The notes beneath the pieces were generated by a model that searched no databases, had not been told where the DNA came from, and saw only the letters and a program-made list of their open reading frames with translations. From Shinella zoogloeoides (GTDB lineage Bacteria; Pseudomonadota; Alphaproteobacteria; Rhizobiales; Rhizobiaceae), in assembly GCF_020883495.1 (NCBI RefSeq), contig NZ_CP086610.1:3489001-3553000 (forward strand): a DNA stretch of 64,000 nucleotides, in the 5' to 3' direction. This document shows positions 42,212 through 50,679 of this stretch, piece after piece. Numbering within the stretch: position 1 is the stretch's first letter; each line of letters begins with the position of its first letter. Made by a program: the position numbers and the translations under genes.

Positions 42212-42805
42212 TCAGGCGATGAAACGCCCTTCGGAAGCGAACTCCGCCACCGGCTTGCGCGTGCTCGGCACTTCGCGCTTCATCAGGTCTTCCGGCAGCG
42301 TCTCCTTCGGCGCGATCTTGCCGATGGCGGCCGCCGCCTCCACACGAAAACCGTCCGGAATGCCGAGCACGTCCGTGAGTCTGGCGCGGTCGATGCCGCC
42401 CATGCCGTGGGCGTGGTAGCCGGCATGGATCGCCTGAAGGGCGAAATAGGCCCAGGCCGCGCCCGTGTCGAAGGCATGGGTATAGGCGGGGCGCATCTCG
42501 CCGTCGGCATTCTTGCGATGGGTCTGCGAGACGATCACCACGAGCACGGAGGCCTTGTCCGCCCAGCGCCGGTTGCCGTCGTCCAGCGCATCATAGATCG
42601 CATCGAAGGCGGGGGTGCCGCGATGGCCGTAGATGAAGCGCCAGGGCTGGCCGTTGGCCGCCGAGGGCGCCCAGCGCGCAGCCTCGAACAGCGAGAGCAG
42701 CGTCGCCTGCGGCATGGCCTCGCCGGTGAAGGCGCGGGGCGACCACCGGTCGAGGAAGACGGGGGAGATGGCGTGGTCCGCGATGCGGCCGGTGGGATGG
42801 GTCAT
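42212..42805 (-). CDS. Nitroreductase family protein
   Basis: The 197-residue FMN-dependent oxidoreductase begins with a substrate/FMN arm (FLDRWSPRAFTGEAMPQATLLSLFEAARWAPSAANGQPWRF), where RSPR-F and ARWAPSA-NGQPW are family hallmarks. HAHGMGGIDRARL and IGKIAPKETLPEDL lie in the second half. Such proteins reduce nitro compounds or quinones with NAD(P)H. The substrate here is unknown. It is divergent from the aldehyde dehydrogenase gene. Confidence 0.88.
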   Translation of the reverse strand: MTHPTGRIADHAISPVFLDRWSPRAFTGEAMPQATLLSLFEAARWAPSAANGQPWRFIYGHRGTPAFDAIYDALDDGNRRWADKASVLVVIVSQTHRKNADGEMRPAYTHAFDTGAAWAYFALQAIHAGYHAHGMGGIDRARLTDVLGIPDGFRVEAAAAIGKIAPKETLPEDLMKREVPSTRKPVAEFASEGRFIA

Positions 42806-42887
42806 TGCATAGCCTCGAATGTAGATTTAGCGGGCGGAACCTAACCCCATCGGCGCCGTCCGCGAAGTGCTAAAATCGCTTGGCAGT

Positions 42888-42900
42888 CGATTGTCGAAAG
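42888..42900 (+). promoter_or_regulatory. Possible regulator motif upstream of the aldehyde dehydrogenase gene
   Basis: CGATTGTCGAAAG resembles the ATTGTCGATAAAAG motif over the aldo/keto reductase promoter (about 46,323-46,337). If real it would join this gene to the GntR regulon. The match is partial and could be chance. Confidence 0.3.
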
Positions 42901-42975
42901 GGTGGCTGAGGCCATATAACGCTTGCAACACGGCGTCATGGCGCCCGGTGGCATCGCGAAAATGGGAGATATCCG

Positions 42976-44427
42976 ATGAGCCTCAAAGACCCGAGCCTGC
43001 TGCGTCAGGCAGCCCTTGTTGGCACCCGCTGGATCGAAGCGGACGGCAGCGGCATTGCCGTGAAGAACCCGGCGACGGGCGAGCTGGTCGGCTACGTGCC
43101 GAAGCTCGGCGCGAAGGAGACGAAGGAAGCCATCGACGCCGCAGCCGAGGCCCAGAAGGGCTGGGCCGCCCGCACCGCCAAGGAGCGCTCCGGCATTCTG
43201 CGCAAGTGGTTCGAGCTGATGATCGAGAACAAGGACGATCTCGGCCGTATCCTCACTATGGAACAGGGCAAACCGCTGGCCGAGGCCACCGGCGAAATCG
43301 TCTATGGCGCAAGCTTCGTCGAATGGTTCGCCGAAGAGGCCCGCCGCCTCTACGGCGATATCGTTCCGGGTCACCAGAAGGACAAGCGCATCCTCGTGAT
43401 GAAGCAGCCGATCGGCGTCGTTGCAGCGATCACGCCCTGGAACTTCCCCAATGCCATGATCACCCGCAAGGCCGGCCCGGCCTTCGCCGCCGGTTGCGCC
43501 ATGGTGCTGAAGCCCGCCTCGCAGACGCCGTTCTCGGCCATCGCGATTGCAATCCTTGCCGAACGCGCCGGCCTGCCCGCCGGCCTGTTCAGCGTCATCA
43601 CCGGCTCGGCGCGCGAGATCGGCGCGGAAATGACGGCCAACCCCATCATCCGCAAGCTCACCTTCACCGGCTCGACGGAAATCGGCGCGGAGCTTTACAA
43701 GCAGTGCGCCCCGACCATCAAGAAGCTCGGCCTCGAGCTTGGCGGCAATGCGCCCTTCATCGTCTTCGACGATGCGGACCTCGATGCCGCCGTCGAGGGT
43801 GCGCTGATCGCCAAGTTCCGCAACAACGGCCAGACCTGCGTCTGCGCCAACCGGCTCTATGTGCAGGATGCCGTCTATGACGCCTTCTCCGCAAAGCTCG
43901 CCGCCGCTGTCGGCAAGCTGAAGACCGGCAACGGCTTCGAGGAAGGCGTCGTGCTCGGCCCGCTGATCGACAATGCGGCGCTGGAGAAGGTCGAGGAGCA
44001 TGTCTCCGACGCTGTGAAGAAGGGCGGCCGGGTCGTGCAGGGCGGCAAGCGCCATGCGCTCGGCGGCACCTTCTACGAGGCGACCGTCATCGCCGATGTC
44101 ACGCCCGACATGGCGGTGGCGAAGGAGGAGACCTTCGGCCCCGTCGCCCCGCTCTTCCGCTTCACGGATGAGAACGACGTGATCGCTCAGGCGAACGACA
44201 CCGAGTTCGGCCTTGCCTCCTATTTCTACGCCAAGGACCTGTCGCGCGTCTTCCGCGTGGCCGAGGCGCTGGAATACGGCATGGTCGGCGTCAATACCGG
44301 CCTCATCTCGACGGCGGAAGCACCCTTCGGCGGCGTCAAGCTCTCGGGCCTTGGCCGCGAAGGCTCGCGCTACGGCATCGAGGAATTCACCGAGATCAAA
44401 TATGTCTGCCTCGGCGGCATCGGCTGA
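42976..44427 (+). CDS. gabD: NAD(P)-dependent succinate-semialdehyde (or lactaldehyde) dehydrogenase
   Basis: The 483-residue ALDH-superfamily enzyme oxidises an aldehyde to an acid. Catalytic C288 is in NNGQTCVCANR and the general base E254 in GLELGGNAP. ITPWNFPNAM and FTGSTEIGAEL form the cofactor site. Overall sequence and start (RQAALVGTRWIEADGSGIAVKNPATGELVG) are most like GabD, which removes succinate semialdehyde. Given the aldolase gene downstream it might instead oxidise lactaldehyde; E. coli AldA, which does this, is a different branch. A strong hairpin follows, so the aldolase gene is probably at least partly separate. Confidence 0.88.
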   Translation: MSLKDPSLLRQAALVGTRWIEADGSGIAVKNPATGELVGYVPKLGAKETKEAIDAAAEAQKGWAARTAKERSGILRKWFELMIENKDDLGRILTMEQGKPLAEATGEIVYGASFVEWFAEEARRLYGDIVPGHQKDKRILVMKQPIGVVAAITPWNFPNAMITRKAGPAFAAGCAMVLKPASQTPFSAIAIAILAERAGLPAGLFSVITGSAREIGAEMTANPIIRKLTFTGSTEIGAELYKQCAPTIKKLGLELGGNAPFIVFDDADLDAAVEGALIAKFRNNGQTCVCANRLYVQDAVYDAFSAKLAAAVGKLKTGNGFEEGVVLGPLIDNAALEKVEEHVSDAVKKGGRVVQGGKRHALGGTFYEATVIADVTPDMAVAKEETFGPVAPLFRFTDENDVIAQANDTEFGLASYFYAKDLSRVFRVAEALEYGMVGVNTGLISTAEAPFGGVKLSGLGREGSRYGIEEFTEIKYVCLGGIG

Positions 44428-44448
44428 TCGGCTGTTCTGAAAAGCATC

Positions 44449-44480
44449 CCGGCCGGGCTTGCCCGGCCGGTTTCCGTTTC
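44449..44480 (+). terminator. Terminator after gabD
   Basis: Ten-base perfect arms CCGGCCGGGC / GCCCGGCCGG with a TT turn are followed by a T-rich tract (TTTCCGTTT), between gabD and the aldolase gene. It may fully or partly end gabD transcription. Confidence 0.65.
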
Positions 44481-44495
44481 TGAGAGGGAAAGATC

Positions 44496-45296
44496 GTGGC
44501 AGCACCGAAAAATGCCTTCAAGGCCGCGCTTCGCGAAGGCCGGTTCCAGCTTGGCCTCTGGGCCGCGCTCGGCAGCGCCTATGCGGCGGAGATTCTCTCG
44601 ACCAGCGGCTATGACTGGCTGCTGATCGACGGCGAGCACGGTCCGAACGACATGCCGCTGATCAGCGCGCAGGTCGGTGCGCTGCGCCACTCGCCGGCGC
44701 ATGCCATGGTGCGCCCGCCGATGGGCGAGGCGTGGATATTGAAGCAGCTCCTCGACCAGGGCGCGCAGACTTTCCTCATCCCGATGGTCGAATCGGCTGC
44801 GCAGGCCGAGGCGTTGGTGCGCGCCGTCCGCTATCCGCCGCACGGCATTCGCGGTGTCGGCGCGGGCCTCGGCCGGGCGAGCGATTTCAACCGCACGCCC
44901 GACTACATCACGACCGCCAACGAGGAGATCTGCCTGATCGTGCAGGTGGAGAACCGCGCGGGCCATGCGGCCATCGACGAGATCGCCGCCGTGGAGGGTG
45001 TCGACGGCATCTTCATCGGCCCGTCCGACCTTGCCGCCGATATGGGGCATCTCGGCAATCCCGGCGCGGCGGAGGTGCTGGCCGCGATCACCCATATCTT
45101 CGAGCGGACGAAGGCCCATGGCAAGGCGCGGGGCATCATGACCGTCTCGCTGCCGGAAGCCGGCGTCTACCGCGATCTCGGCGCGGATTTCATGGCCATC
45201 GGCACCGACGTCAATTGCCTCGTCTCCGCGGTCGGCGATCTGCGCCGGCGCTTCCTCGGGGAAGAAATAGCGGAGAAGCGCGGCGGCGGTTACTGA
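44496..45296 (+). CDS. HpcH/HpaI family aldolase (2-keto-3-deoxy-sugar-acid type)
   Basis: The 266-residue class II aldolase has the pattern QLGLWAALGSAYAAEILSTSGYDWLLIDGEHGPND, with the base histidine in GEHGPND. QTFLIPMVESAAQAEALVRAVRYPP and GIFIGPSDLAADMG complete the metal and pyruvate site. The family (HpaI, GarL, YfaU) cleaves 2-keto-3-deoxy acids or related compounds to pyruvate plus an aldehyde. In this neighbourhood 2-keto-3-deoxy-L-fuconate, giving pyruvate and lactaldehyde, is the likely substrate; this is inference. The start is GTG with GAGGG upstream. It overlaps the convergent GntR gene by 7 bases. Confidence 0.86.
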   Translation: MAAPKNAFKAALREGRFQLGLWAALGSAYAAEILSTSGYDWLLIDGEHGPNDMPLISAQVGALRHSPAHAMVRPPMGEAWILKQLLDQGAQTFLIPMVESAAQAEALVRAVRYPPHGIRGVGAGLGRASDFNRTPDYITTANEEICLIVQVENRAGHAAIDEIAAVEGVDGIFIGPSDLAADMGHLGNPGAAEVLAAITHIFERTKAHGKARGIMTVSLPEAGVYRDLGADFMAIGTDVNCLVSAVGDLRRRFLGEEIAEKRGGGY

Positions 45297-46186
45297 ACCG
45301 CGTCGGGACCGTTGATCGACTGCAGCAGCGTTTCGCGCGCCGACTTCAGGTGTTGCCGGCAAGCGGCCTCGATACCGGCCGGATCGCGTGAGCGCAGCGC
45401 CGCGATATAGGCGAGATGTTCCTCCAGCGCGCGCGCATTGCGCTGGCGGGCGTTCGTCTTGTTCCACTGGTAGTGATAGTGGAAGACGATGGCGATCACG
45501 TCGTAGAAATCGACGACGAAACGGTTCTTCGAGGCACGATGCACCAGGAGGTGGAAGCGCTCGTCGAGTTCGGAGAAATCCACATAGCGGTTCTCGATAT
45601 CGGCAAGGATATCGTGATGCACGGCCTCGATGGCGTCCAGTTCCCGCCATGCCGGGTGATCCTCGGGCAGATGCGCGAAGGCGGCGGCCGAGCGCAGCTC
45701 GAACATCTCGCGCACCTCCGTCAGCTCCAGCGCGAAATCGCGGGTGAAGCCCTTCAGCACCCAATGGCTGTTCGGCCGCTTCTCGATGAGGCCGAACCGG
45801 CTGAAGCGGATGAGGAATTCGCGCACGCTCGTCGTGCCGATGCCGATCTCGCGGGCAAGCTCCAGCTCGTTGATCTGCATGCCCGGCTGCGCGCCGCCGT
45901 CGAGAATCCGGCGCATGAAGCTGCGCTCGATGATCTCCGAGAGCGAATCCGTCTCCTCCGTCGGAAAGTAATCCGAGGGCACGGGCTTGCGCAGCACGAT
46001 CTTGCGGCGCTTTTCCCAGGTCAGAAGGCCGATTTCCTCCAGCCGGGTCAGGATCGCGCGCACCGTGGTGCGGCTGACGCCGAGCGTCGCGCCGAGTTCG
46101 GGTTCGGACGGCAGGCTCGCCGTCTGTTCCAGCAGCTTCACGCAGCGATTGAAGGCGTCCTTGAAGACGGTATTCTGTTTGGCCAT
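45290..46186 (-). CDS. GntR/FCD transcriptional regulator with two winged-helix domains
   Basis: The 298-residue protein is unusual: residues about 5-68 form one GntR-like winged helix (LPSEPELGATLGVSRTTVRAILTRLEEIGLL), and residues about 83-150 a second (INELELAREIGIGTTSVREFLIRFSRFGLIEK). An FCD ligand domain follows (about 155-290), with the metal-site histidines and acids around LDERFHLLVHRASKNRF. Normal GntR/FCD proteins have one DNA-binding domain and about 230-250 residues. It lies between aldolase and the transport cluster and is the obvious regulator. The ligand is probably a sugar acid or its breakdown product. Confidence 0.85.
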   Translation of the reverse strand: MAKQNTVFKDAFNRCVKLLEQTASLPSEPELGATLGVSRTTVRAILTRLEEIGLLTWEKRRKIVLRKPVPSDYFPTEETDSLSEIIERSFMRRILDGGAQPGMQINELELAREIGIGTTSVREFLIRFSRFGLIEKRPNSHWVLKGFTRDFALELTEVREMFELRSAAAFAHLPEDHPAWRELDAIEAVHHDILADIENRYVDFSELDERFHLLVHRASKNRFVVDFYDVIAIVFHYHYQWNKTNARQRNARALEEHLAYIAALRSRDPAGIEAACRQHLKSARETLLQSINGPDAVQ

Positions 46187-46306
46187 GGGTGCCGCCGGTT
46201 CCGGAGTTTCGCGTCCCTTAATGGCTGACCGGGAGAAAGGCCAGATGCCGGTGCTTCCACCGTCCCCTCGTCATATCCCCGTTTCCTCCTCATCGCATAT
46301 TACCCA

Positions 46307-46341
46307 TTGACGGCGATCTGTCTATTGTCGATAAAAGACAA
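46307..46341 (+). promoter_or_regulatory. Promoter with overlapping operator candidate, upstream of the aldo/keto reductase
   Basis: TTGACG at 46307-46312 and GATAAA at 46330-46335 are 17 bases apart and form a plausible sigma70 promoter. An inverted repeat TTGTC-N7-GACAA at 46325-46341 lies across the -10. This is where a repressor such as the divergent GntR protein would bind. The core ATAAAAG is shared with the site before the ABC transporter operon. Confidence 0.55.
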
Positions 46342-46376
46342 AAGTGCCGGTGAGAGGACGCCGGCCGGGAGGATAT

Positions 46377-47396
46377 ATGCGGACGCGGACCATCGGAAGG
46401 ACGGGCCTTGCCGTGACCGAATTCAGTTTCGGCACCGCGGCGCTCGGCGGGCTTTACCGGGCCTGCCCGCGCGATGTCGCGATGGCGACGCTGGAGGCGG
46501 CCTGGCAGGAAGGGCTGCGCTACTACGATACCGCTCCCTGGTACGGTTTCGGCCTTGCGGAGCGTTATGTCGGCGATTTCCTGCGCGGCAAGACGGAGGA
46601 AAACCACGTCCTGTCGACGAAGGTCGGCCGCATCATGATGCCGGTGCCGGACGACCGGGTGCCGGACTACGGCTTCGTCGATCCGCTGCCCTTCGATGCG
46701 CGCTACGACTACAGCTATGACGGCATCATGCGCTGCGTCGAGCTGAGCTATGCTCGCCTCGGCCTCAACCGGATCGATATCCTCTATGTCCACGATATCG
46801 GCGTCTATACCCACGGCGCGGAACGCAACGCCGTCTATCTGCGCCAGCTCTTCGATTCCGGGCTGAAGGCGCTTTCGGAGCTGAAGTCGTCGGGCGTCGT
46901 CAAGGCTTTCGGCCTCGGCGTGAACGAGGTGCCCGTCTGCCTCGAGGTGATGCGCGAGGCCGATCTCGACTGCATCCTGCTGGCGGGGCGCTATTCCCTG
47001 CTGGACCGCTCCGCGGTCGCCGAACTCCTGCCGCTCTGCGAGCGGAAAGGCACGTCGCTGGTGGTCGGCGGCGTGTTCAATTCCGGCATCCTGGCGACCG
47101 GCCCCGTGGAGGGCGCGCATTTCGACTACATGCCGGCGACGCCGGAGATTGCCGGCAAGGTCGGGGCGATGATGGCGATCGCCGACAAGGCGGACGTGCC
47201 GCTCGCCGCACCCGCCCTGCAGTTTCCGCTGCGCAATCCCTCCGTGGCCTCGGTGCTTGTCGGCACGGCCAAGCCGGAGAGCCTGCGGCGCAATATGGCG
47301 CTCGCACGCCAGACGCTGCCCGAGGACATATACCCGGCCTTCGAGCCCCATACGCTCGTCGCACCGGCGCTGGGAACCGAGGCGGTCAGACAATAG
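46377..47396 (+). CDS. Aldo/keto reductase, probable L-fucose/D-threo-aldose 1-dehydrogenase
   Basis: The 339-residue AKR-fold enzyme begins MRTRTIGRTGLAVTEFSFGTAALGG. The catalytic tetrad is in place: Asp in YYDTAPWYGFGLAER, Tyr in the same motif, Lys in VLSTKVGR and His in ILYVHDIG. The C-terminal LVGTAKPESLRRNMALAR binds NAD(P). Among AKRs the sequence resembles D-threo-aldose 1-dehydrogenases (L-fucose dehydrogenases), which oxidise C1 to a lactone. The next gene is a fucose mutarotase homologue, which agrees. The start ATG has GGGAGGA upstream. I have not been able to check the precise substrate. Confidence 0.8.
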   Translation: MRTRTIGRTGLAVTEFSFGTAALGGLYRACPRDVAMATLEAAWQEGLRYYDTAPWYGFGLAERYVGDFLRGKTEENHVLSTKVGRIMMPVPDDRVPDYGFVDPLPFDARYDYSYDGIMRCVELSYARLGLNRIDILYVHDIGVYTHGAERNAVYLRQLFDSGLKALSELKSSGVVKAFGLGVNEVPVCLEVMREADLDCILLAGRYSLLDRSAVAELLPLCERKGTSLVVGGVFNSGILATGPVEGAHFDYMPATPEIAGKVGAMMAIADKADVPLAAPALQFPLRNPSVASVLVGTAKPESLRRNMALARQTLPEDIYPAFEPHTLVAPALGTEAVRQ

Positions 47397-47414
47397 GATG
47401 AGGATCGAAAGACC

Positions 47415-47861
47415 ATGCTGAAGGGAATTCATCCGCTGCTCGGCCCCGACCTCCTGCACACGATCAGGAGCATGGGCCATGGCGACGATATCGTCGTCGC
47501 CGACGCCAATTTTCCCGCGAGCTTCCTCGGTCCTATGGTCATCCGGGCGGACGGCGTCGATGCGATCGCCATGACCGAGGCCCTGCTGACGCATATGCCG
47601 CTCGATACATTCGTACCCGAGGCGGCCTGGCGCATGGAGGTGGTCGGGGACCCGCAGGCGGTGCCGGACGTCTGCGCGGCGTTTCAGGATGTCGTGCATC
47701 GGCTGGCCGGCGATTTCACCGTGCATGCGGTCGAGCGCTTCGCCTTCTACGACATGGCCCGCAAGGCTGCCTGCATCATTGCGACGACCGAATTTCGCCT
47801 CTACGGCAATATCATTTTGAAGAAAGGGGTCCTGCGCCCCCACGAGATTTTCCGAGGCTAG
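47415..47861 (+). CDS. fucU: RbsD/FucU family sugar mutarotase, FucU-like
   Basis: The 148-residue protein interconverts alpha and beta anomers of a reducing sugar. MLKGIHPLLGPDLLHTIRSMGHGDDIVVADANFPA is the FucU pattern (MLK-I-P--P-LL--L--MGHGDEI---DA-FPA), with the catalytic histidine in GHGD. It lies 18 bases after the reductase gene. A dehydrogenase that uses only one anomer would benefit from it. FucU rather than RbsD, and no ribokinase nearby, argue for fucose-like sugar rather than ribose. Confidence 0.87.
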   Translation: MLKGIHPLLGPDLLHTIRSMGHGDDIVVADANFPASFLGPMVIRADGVDAIAMTEALLTHMPLDTFVPEAAWRMEVVGDPQAVPDVCAAFQDVVHRLAGDFTVHAVERFAFYDMARKAACIIATTEFRLYGNIILKKGVLRPHEIFRG

Positions 47862-47944
47862 CCTTCGGGCCAGCCGCTGCCTTCGGACCGAGATCGCCCG
47901 CTTGCCAAGCCATGGCGTCGGGTGTAGCCTGCCCTGAATATGTT

Positions 47945-47958
47945 TTTTATCTATAAAA
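47945..47958 (+). promoter_or_regulatory. Operator candidate over the -10 of the ABC transporter operon
   Basis: TTTTAT-CT-ATAAAA is a perfect inverted repeat with 6-base arms and contains TATAAA as a likely -10. The -35 is weak (CTGCCC, three of six). It lies 71 bases before the substrate-binding-protein start and shares ATAAAAG with the site before the aldo/keto reductase, suggesting shared control. Confidence 0.45.
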
Positions 47959-48028
47959 GGTCGAGTTGTTCGCTTCCTGCAACGCGATCCCCCAAGGAGG
48001 ACAGGAAGCACCAGAGAGGAGAAACTTG

Positions 48029-49018
48029 ATGAGCATTGCAAGATCGCTTCTGACCCGCCGCGCCTTTACGGCCCTTGCGGGTGCCGCATTCCTCGCCGTC
48101 GCCAGCCCCGTCGCCGCCTTTGCGGAGGGCGTCACCATTCCGATCATCGTCAAGGACACCACGTCCTTCTACTGGCAGATCGTGCTTGCCGGCGCCCGCG
48201 CCGCAGGCAAGGATCTCGGCGTGAACGTCCCGGAACTCGGCGCGCAGTCCGAATCCGACATCAACGGCCAGATCAGCATCCTTGAAAACGCCGTTGCGGG
48301 CGGCCCTGCCGCCGTCGTCATCTCGCCGACGGAGTTCAAGGCGCTCGGCAAGCCGGTGGACGAGGCGGCCAAGTCCGTTCCGATCATCGGCATCGACTCG
48401 GCAGCCGATTCCAAGGCCTTCACCTCGTTCCTGACGACGGACAACGTCCAGGGCGGCCGCATCGCCGCCGATGGCCTTGCCGCCGCCATCAAGGCCGCGA
48501 CCGGCAAGGAAGAGGGCGAAGTCGCCATCATCACCAGCCTGCCGGGCGTCGGCTCGCTCGACCAGCGCCGTGAAGGCTTCCTCGACCAGGTCAAGACCAA
48601 ATATCCGGGCCTGAAGGTCGTGGCGGACAAATATGCGGACGGTCAGGCCACCACCGGCCTCAACATGATGACCGACCTCATCACCGCCAATCCGAACCTC
48701 GTCGGCGTCTTCGCCTCCAACCTCATCATGGCGCAGGGCGTCGGCCAGGCGATCGCGGAAAACAAGCTCGGCGACAAGATCAAGGTCATCGGCTTCGATA
48801 GCGACGAAAAGACCGTCGGCTTCCTCAAGGAAGGCGTGCTGGCCGGCCTCGTCGTGCAGGACCCGTACCGCATGGGCTATGACGGCGTGAAGACGGCGCT
48901 CGCCGTCTCCAAGGGCGAGAAGGTCGAGGCCTTCGTCGATACCGGGGCAAACCTCGTGACCAAGGACAACATGGCCGATCCGAAGATCGACGCCCTCCTG
49001 AACCCGAAGGTCAACTGA
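48029..49018 (+). CDS. Sugar ABC transporter substrate-binding protein
   Basis: The 329-residue periplasmic binding protein has an export signal at residues about 1-33 (SLLTRRAFTALAGAAFLAVASPVAAFA); the TRRAFTAL stretch resembles a twin-arginine motif. The mature part has the ribose-type fold (Peripla_BP_4): IPIIVKDTTSFYWQIVLAGARAAGKDLGV, ISPTEFKALGKPVDEAA and IGFDSDEKTVGFLKEGVLAGLVVQDPYRMGYDGVKTA. It delivers the sugar to the importer encoded next. A strong stem-loop lies between it and the ATPase gene, which would favour higher expression of the binding protein. Confidence 0.92.
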   Translation: MSIARSLLTRRAFTALAGAAFLAVASPVAAFAEGVTIPIIVKDTTSFYWQIVLAGARAAGKDLGVNVPELGAQSESDINGQISILENAVAGGPAAVVISPTEFKALGKPVDEAAKSVPIIGIDSAADSKAFTSFLTTDNVQGGRIAADGLAAAIKAATGKEEGEVAIITSLPGVGSLDQRREGFLDQVKTKYPGLKVVADKYADGQATTGLNMMTDLITANPNLVGVFASNLIMAQGVGQAIAENKLGDKIKVIGFDSDEKTVGFLKEGVLAGLVVQDPYRMGYDGVKTALAVSKGEKVEAFVDTGANLVTKDNMADPKIDALLNPKVN

Positions 49019-49034
49019 CCGGCCGTTTGACCAT

Positions 49035-49071
49035 CTCCCGCCCGGGCCGCATGATCCGGGCGGGAGGCTTT
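49035..49071 (+). terminator. Intercistronic stem-loop (partial terminator or mRNA-stability element)
   Basis: Perfect 11-base arms CTCCCGCCCGG / CCGGGCGGGAG with a 10-base loop are followed by GCTTT, in the 79-base gap between the binding-protein and ATPase genes. It probably lowers downstream expression or protects the upstream mRNA. Confidence 0.55.
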
Positions 49072-49097
49072 GCGTGCAGTCACGGGAGGGACGAAGG

Positions 49098-50651
49098 ATG
49101 AGCAGCCTCGAAGAGCTGAGCCATCGGCATGAAGACAAGGCGAAGCTCGCCGAATCCGATGCGGTGCCGCGCGGCGCGCCGATCCTCGAACTGCGCGGCC
49201 TGCAGAAGAAATACGGCCTCGTCGAAGCCCTGAAGCCGGCGACGGTCACGTTTCTGGCCGGGGAAATCCACGCCATCGTCGGCGAGAACGGCGCCGGCAA
49301 ATCCACCCTGATCAAGCTCCTGACCGGCGTCATTCGTCGCACGGCCGGCGAGGTCTTCTGGTGCGGCAGGCCCGTCCAGCTCGCAACCCCCACCGAAGCC
49401 ATCTCCCGCGGCATCAATGCCGTGCATCAGGAGGTCGTGCTGTGCCCGCATCTTTCGGTCGCGGCCAACATGTTCCTCGGCGACGAGCTGAACCGCTTCG
49501 GCCTGATGCGAAAGAGCGCCATGGAGCGCGCCGCGCAGGCCGTGCTGGACGATCTCGGTTTCCAGCTTCCTGCCGGCGCGCTGCTCGGCAGCCTCACCAT
49601 CGGCCAGCAGCAGCTCGTCGCCACTGCCAAGGCGGCGATGCGCGGCATCCGCTTCCTCATCTTCGACGAGCCGACCGCCTATCTGACGCGGCAGGAATCC
49701 GCCCAGCTCTTCCGGCTCATCCGCCGGCTGCGCGATCAGGGTGTCACCATCGTCTATATCAGCCACCGCATGGAAGAGGTCTTCGAGCTTGCCGACCGGG
49801 TCTCGGTGCTGCGCGACGGCACCCATGTCGGCACGCGCCTGATCGGCGAGACCAATGAGAACGAGCTGATCGCCCTGATGATCAACCGCTCGATCGAGCA
49901 GATCTACCACAAGGAGGCGGTGCCGCCCGGCGATGTCATCGTCGAGACGCACGGCCTGTCCGGCCCGGGCTTCGAGGATGTGTCGCTGTCGGTGCGCGCC
50001 GGCGAGATCGTCGGCCTCTACGGTCTCATCGGTGCCGGCCGCAGCGAATTCGCGCTCGGCCTTTATGGCCGCCAGCCCATTTCCGCCGGTGAAATCCGCT
50101 GGGACGGCAAGAAGGTCGTCATTCCCAACGAGCGCGCCGCGATGGATCTCGGCATCGCGCTCGCGCCGGAAAGCCGCCGCGATCAGGGCCTCTGCCTCAA
50201 CCTGCCCATCGGCCTCAACATCAACCTGCCGGTCTATCGCCGGCTGAGTTCGGGCCTCGTCATCCGCAAGGGCGACGAGGCGGAGAATGCCGACCGGCAG
50301 ATCCGCGACCTGCGCATCAAGACGCCCTCGCGCCGGGTGCTCGCCTCCGCCATGTCCGGCGGCAACCAGCAGAAGATCGTCATCGGCAAGTGGCTGAGCC
50401 ACGGCGCGCGCCTCTTCATCTTCGACGAGCCGACGGTCGGCGTCGATGTCGGCACCAAGGCGGAAATCTACCGTCTCTTCGGCGAGCTTCTCAAACAGGG
50501 GGCCGGCATCATCCTGATCTCGTCCTACCTGCCGGAAGTCTACGAGCTTTCCGACCGGCTGCACGTCTTCCGCGGCGGCCGTCTGGTCGCCAGCCACAAC
50601 CATCGGGCAGCCTCGCACGAGGACGTCCTGACCCAGGCCATCGGCATCTGA
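49098..50651 (+). CDS. Sugar ABC transporter ATP-binding protein (RbsA/MglA type)
   Basis: The 517-residue protein holds two fused ABC domains. The first has Walker A GENGAGKSTLIK, signature region LTIGQQQLVATAKAA and Walker B FLIFDEPTAYL. The second has a degenerate Walker A (GLIGAGRSEFALGLYG), signature MSGGNQQKIVIGKWL and Walker B FIFDEPTVGVD. The degenerate second P-loop is normal for RbsA-like proteins. It powers uptake with the permease next door. ATG at 49098 follows GGAGGG. Confidence 0.94.
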   Translation: MSSLEELSHRHEDKAKLAESDAVPRGAPILELRGLQKKYGLVEALKPATVTFLAGEIHAIVGENGAGKSTLIKLLTGVIRRTAGEVFWCGRPVQLATPTEAISRGINAVHQEVVLCPHLSVAANMFLGDELNRFGLMRKSAMERAAQAVLDDLGFQLPAGALLGSLTIGQQQLVATAKAAMRGIRFLIFDEPTAYLTRQESAQLFRLIRRLRDQGVTIVYISHRMEEVFELADRVSVLRDGTHVGTRLIGETNENELIALMINRSIEQIYHKEAVPPGDVIVETHGLSGPGFEDVSLSVRAGEIVGLYGLIGAGRSEFALGLYGRQPISAGEIRWDGKKVVIPNERAAMDLGIALAPESRRDQGLCLNLPIGLNINLPVYRRLSSGLVIRKGDEAENADRQIRDLRIKTPSRRVLASAMSGGNQQKIVIGKWLSHGARLFIFDEPTVGVDVGTKAEIYRLFGELLKQGAGIILISSYLPEVYELSDRLHVFRGGRLVASHNHRAASHEDVLTQAIGI

Positions 50652-50679
50652 ACCGCCGCTCGAAAAAGGGAGAAGAAAC

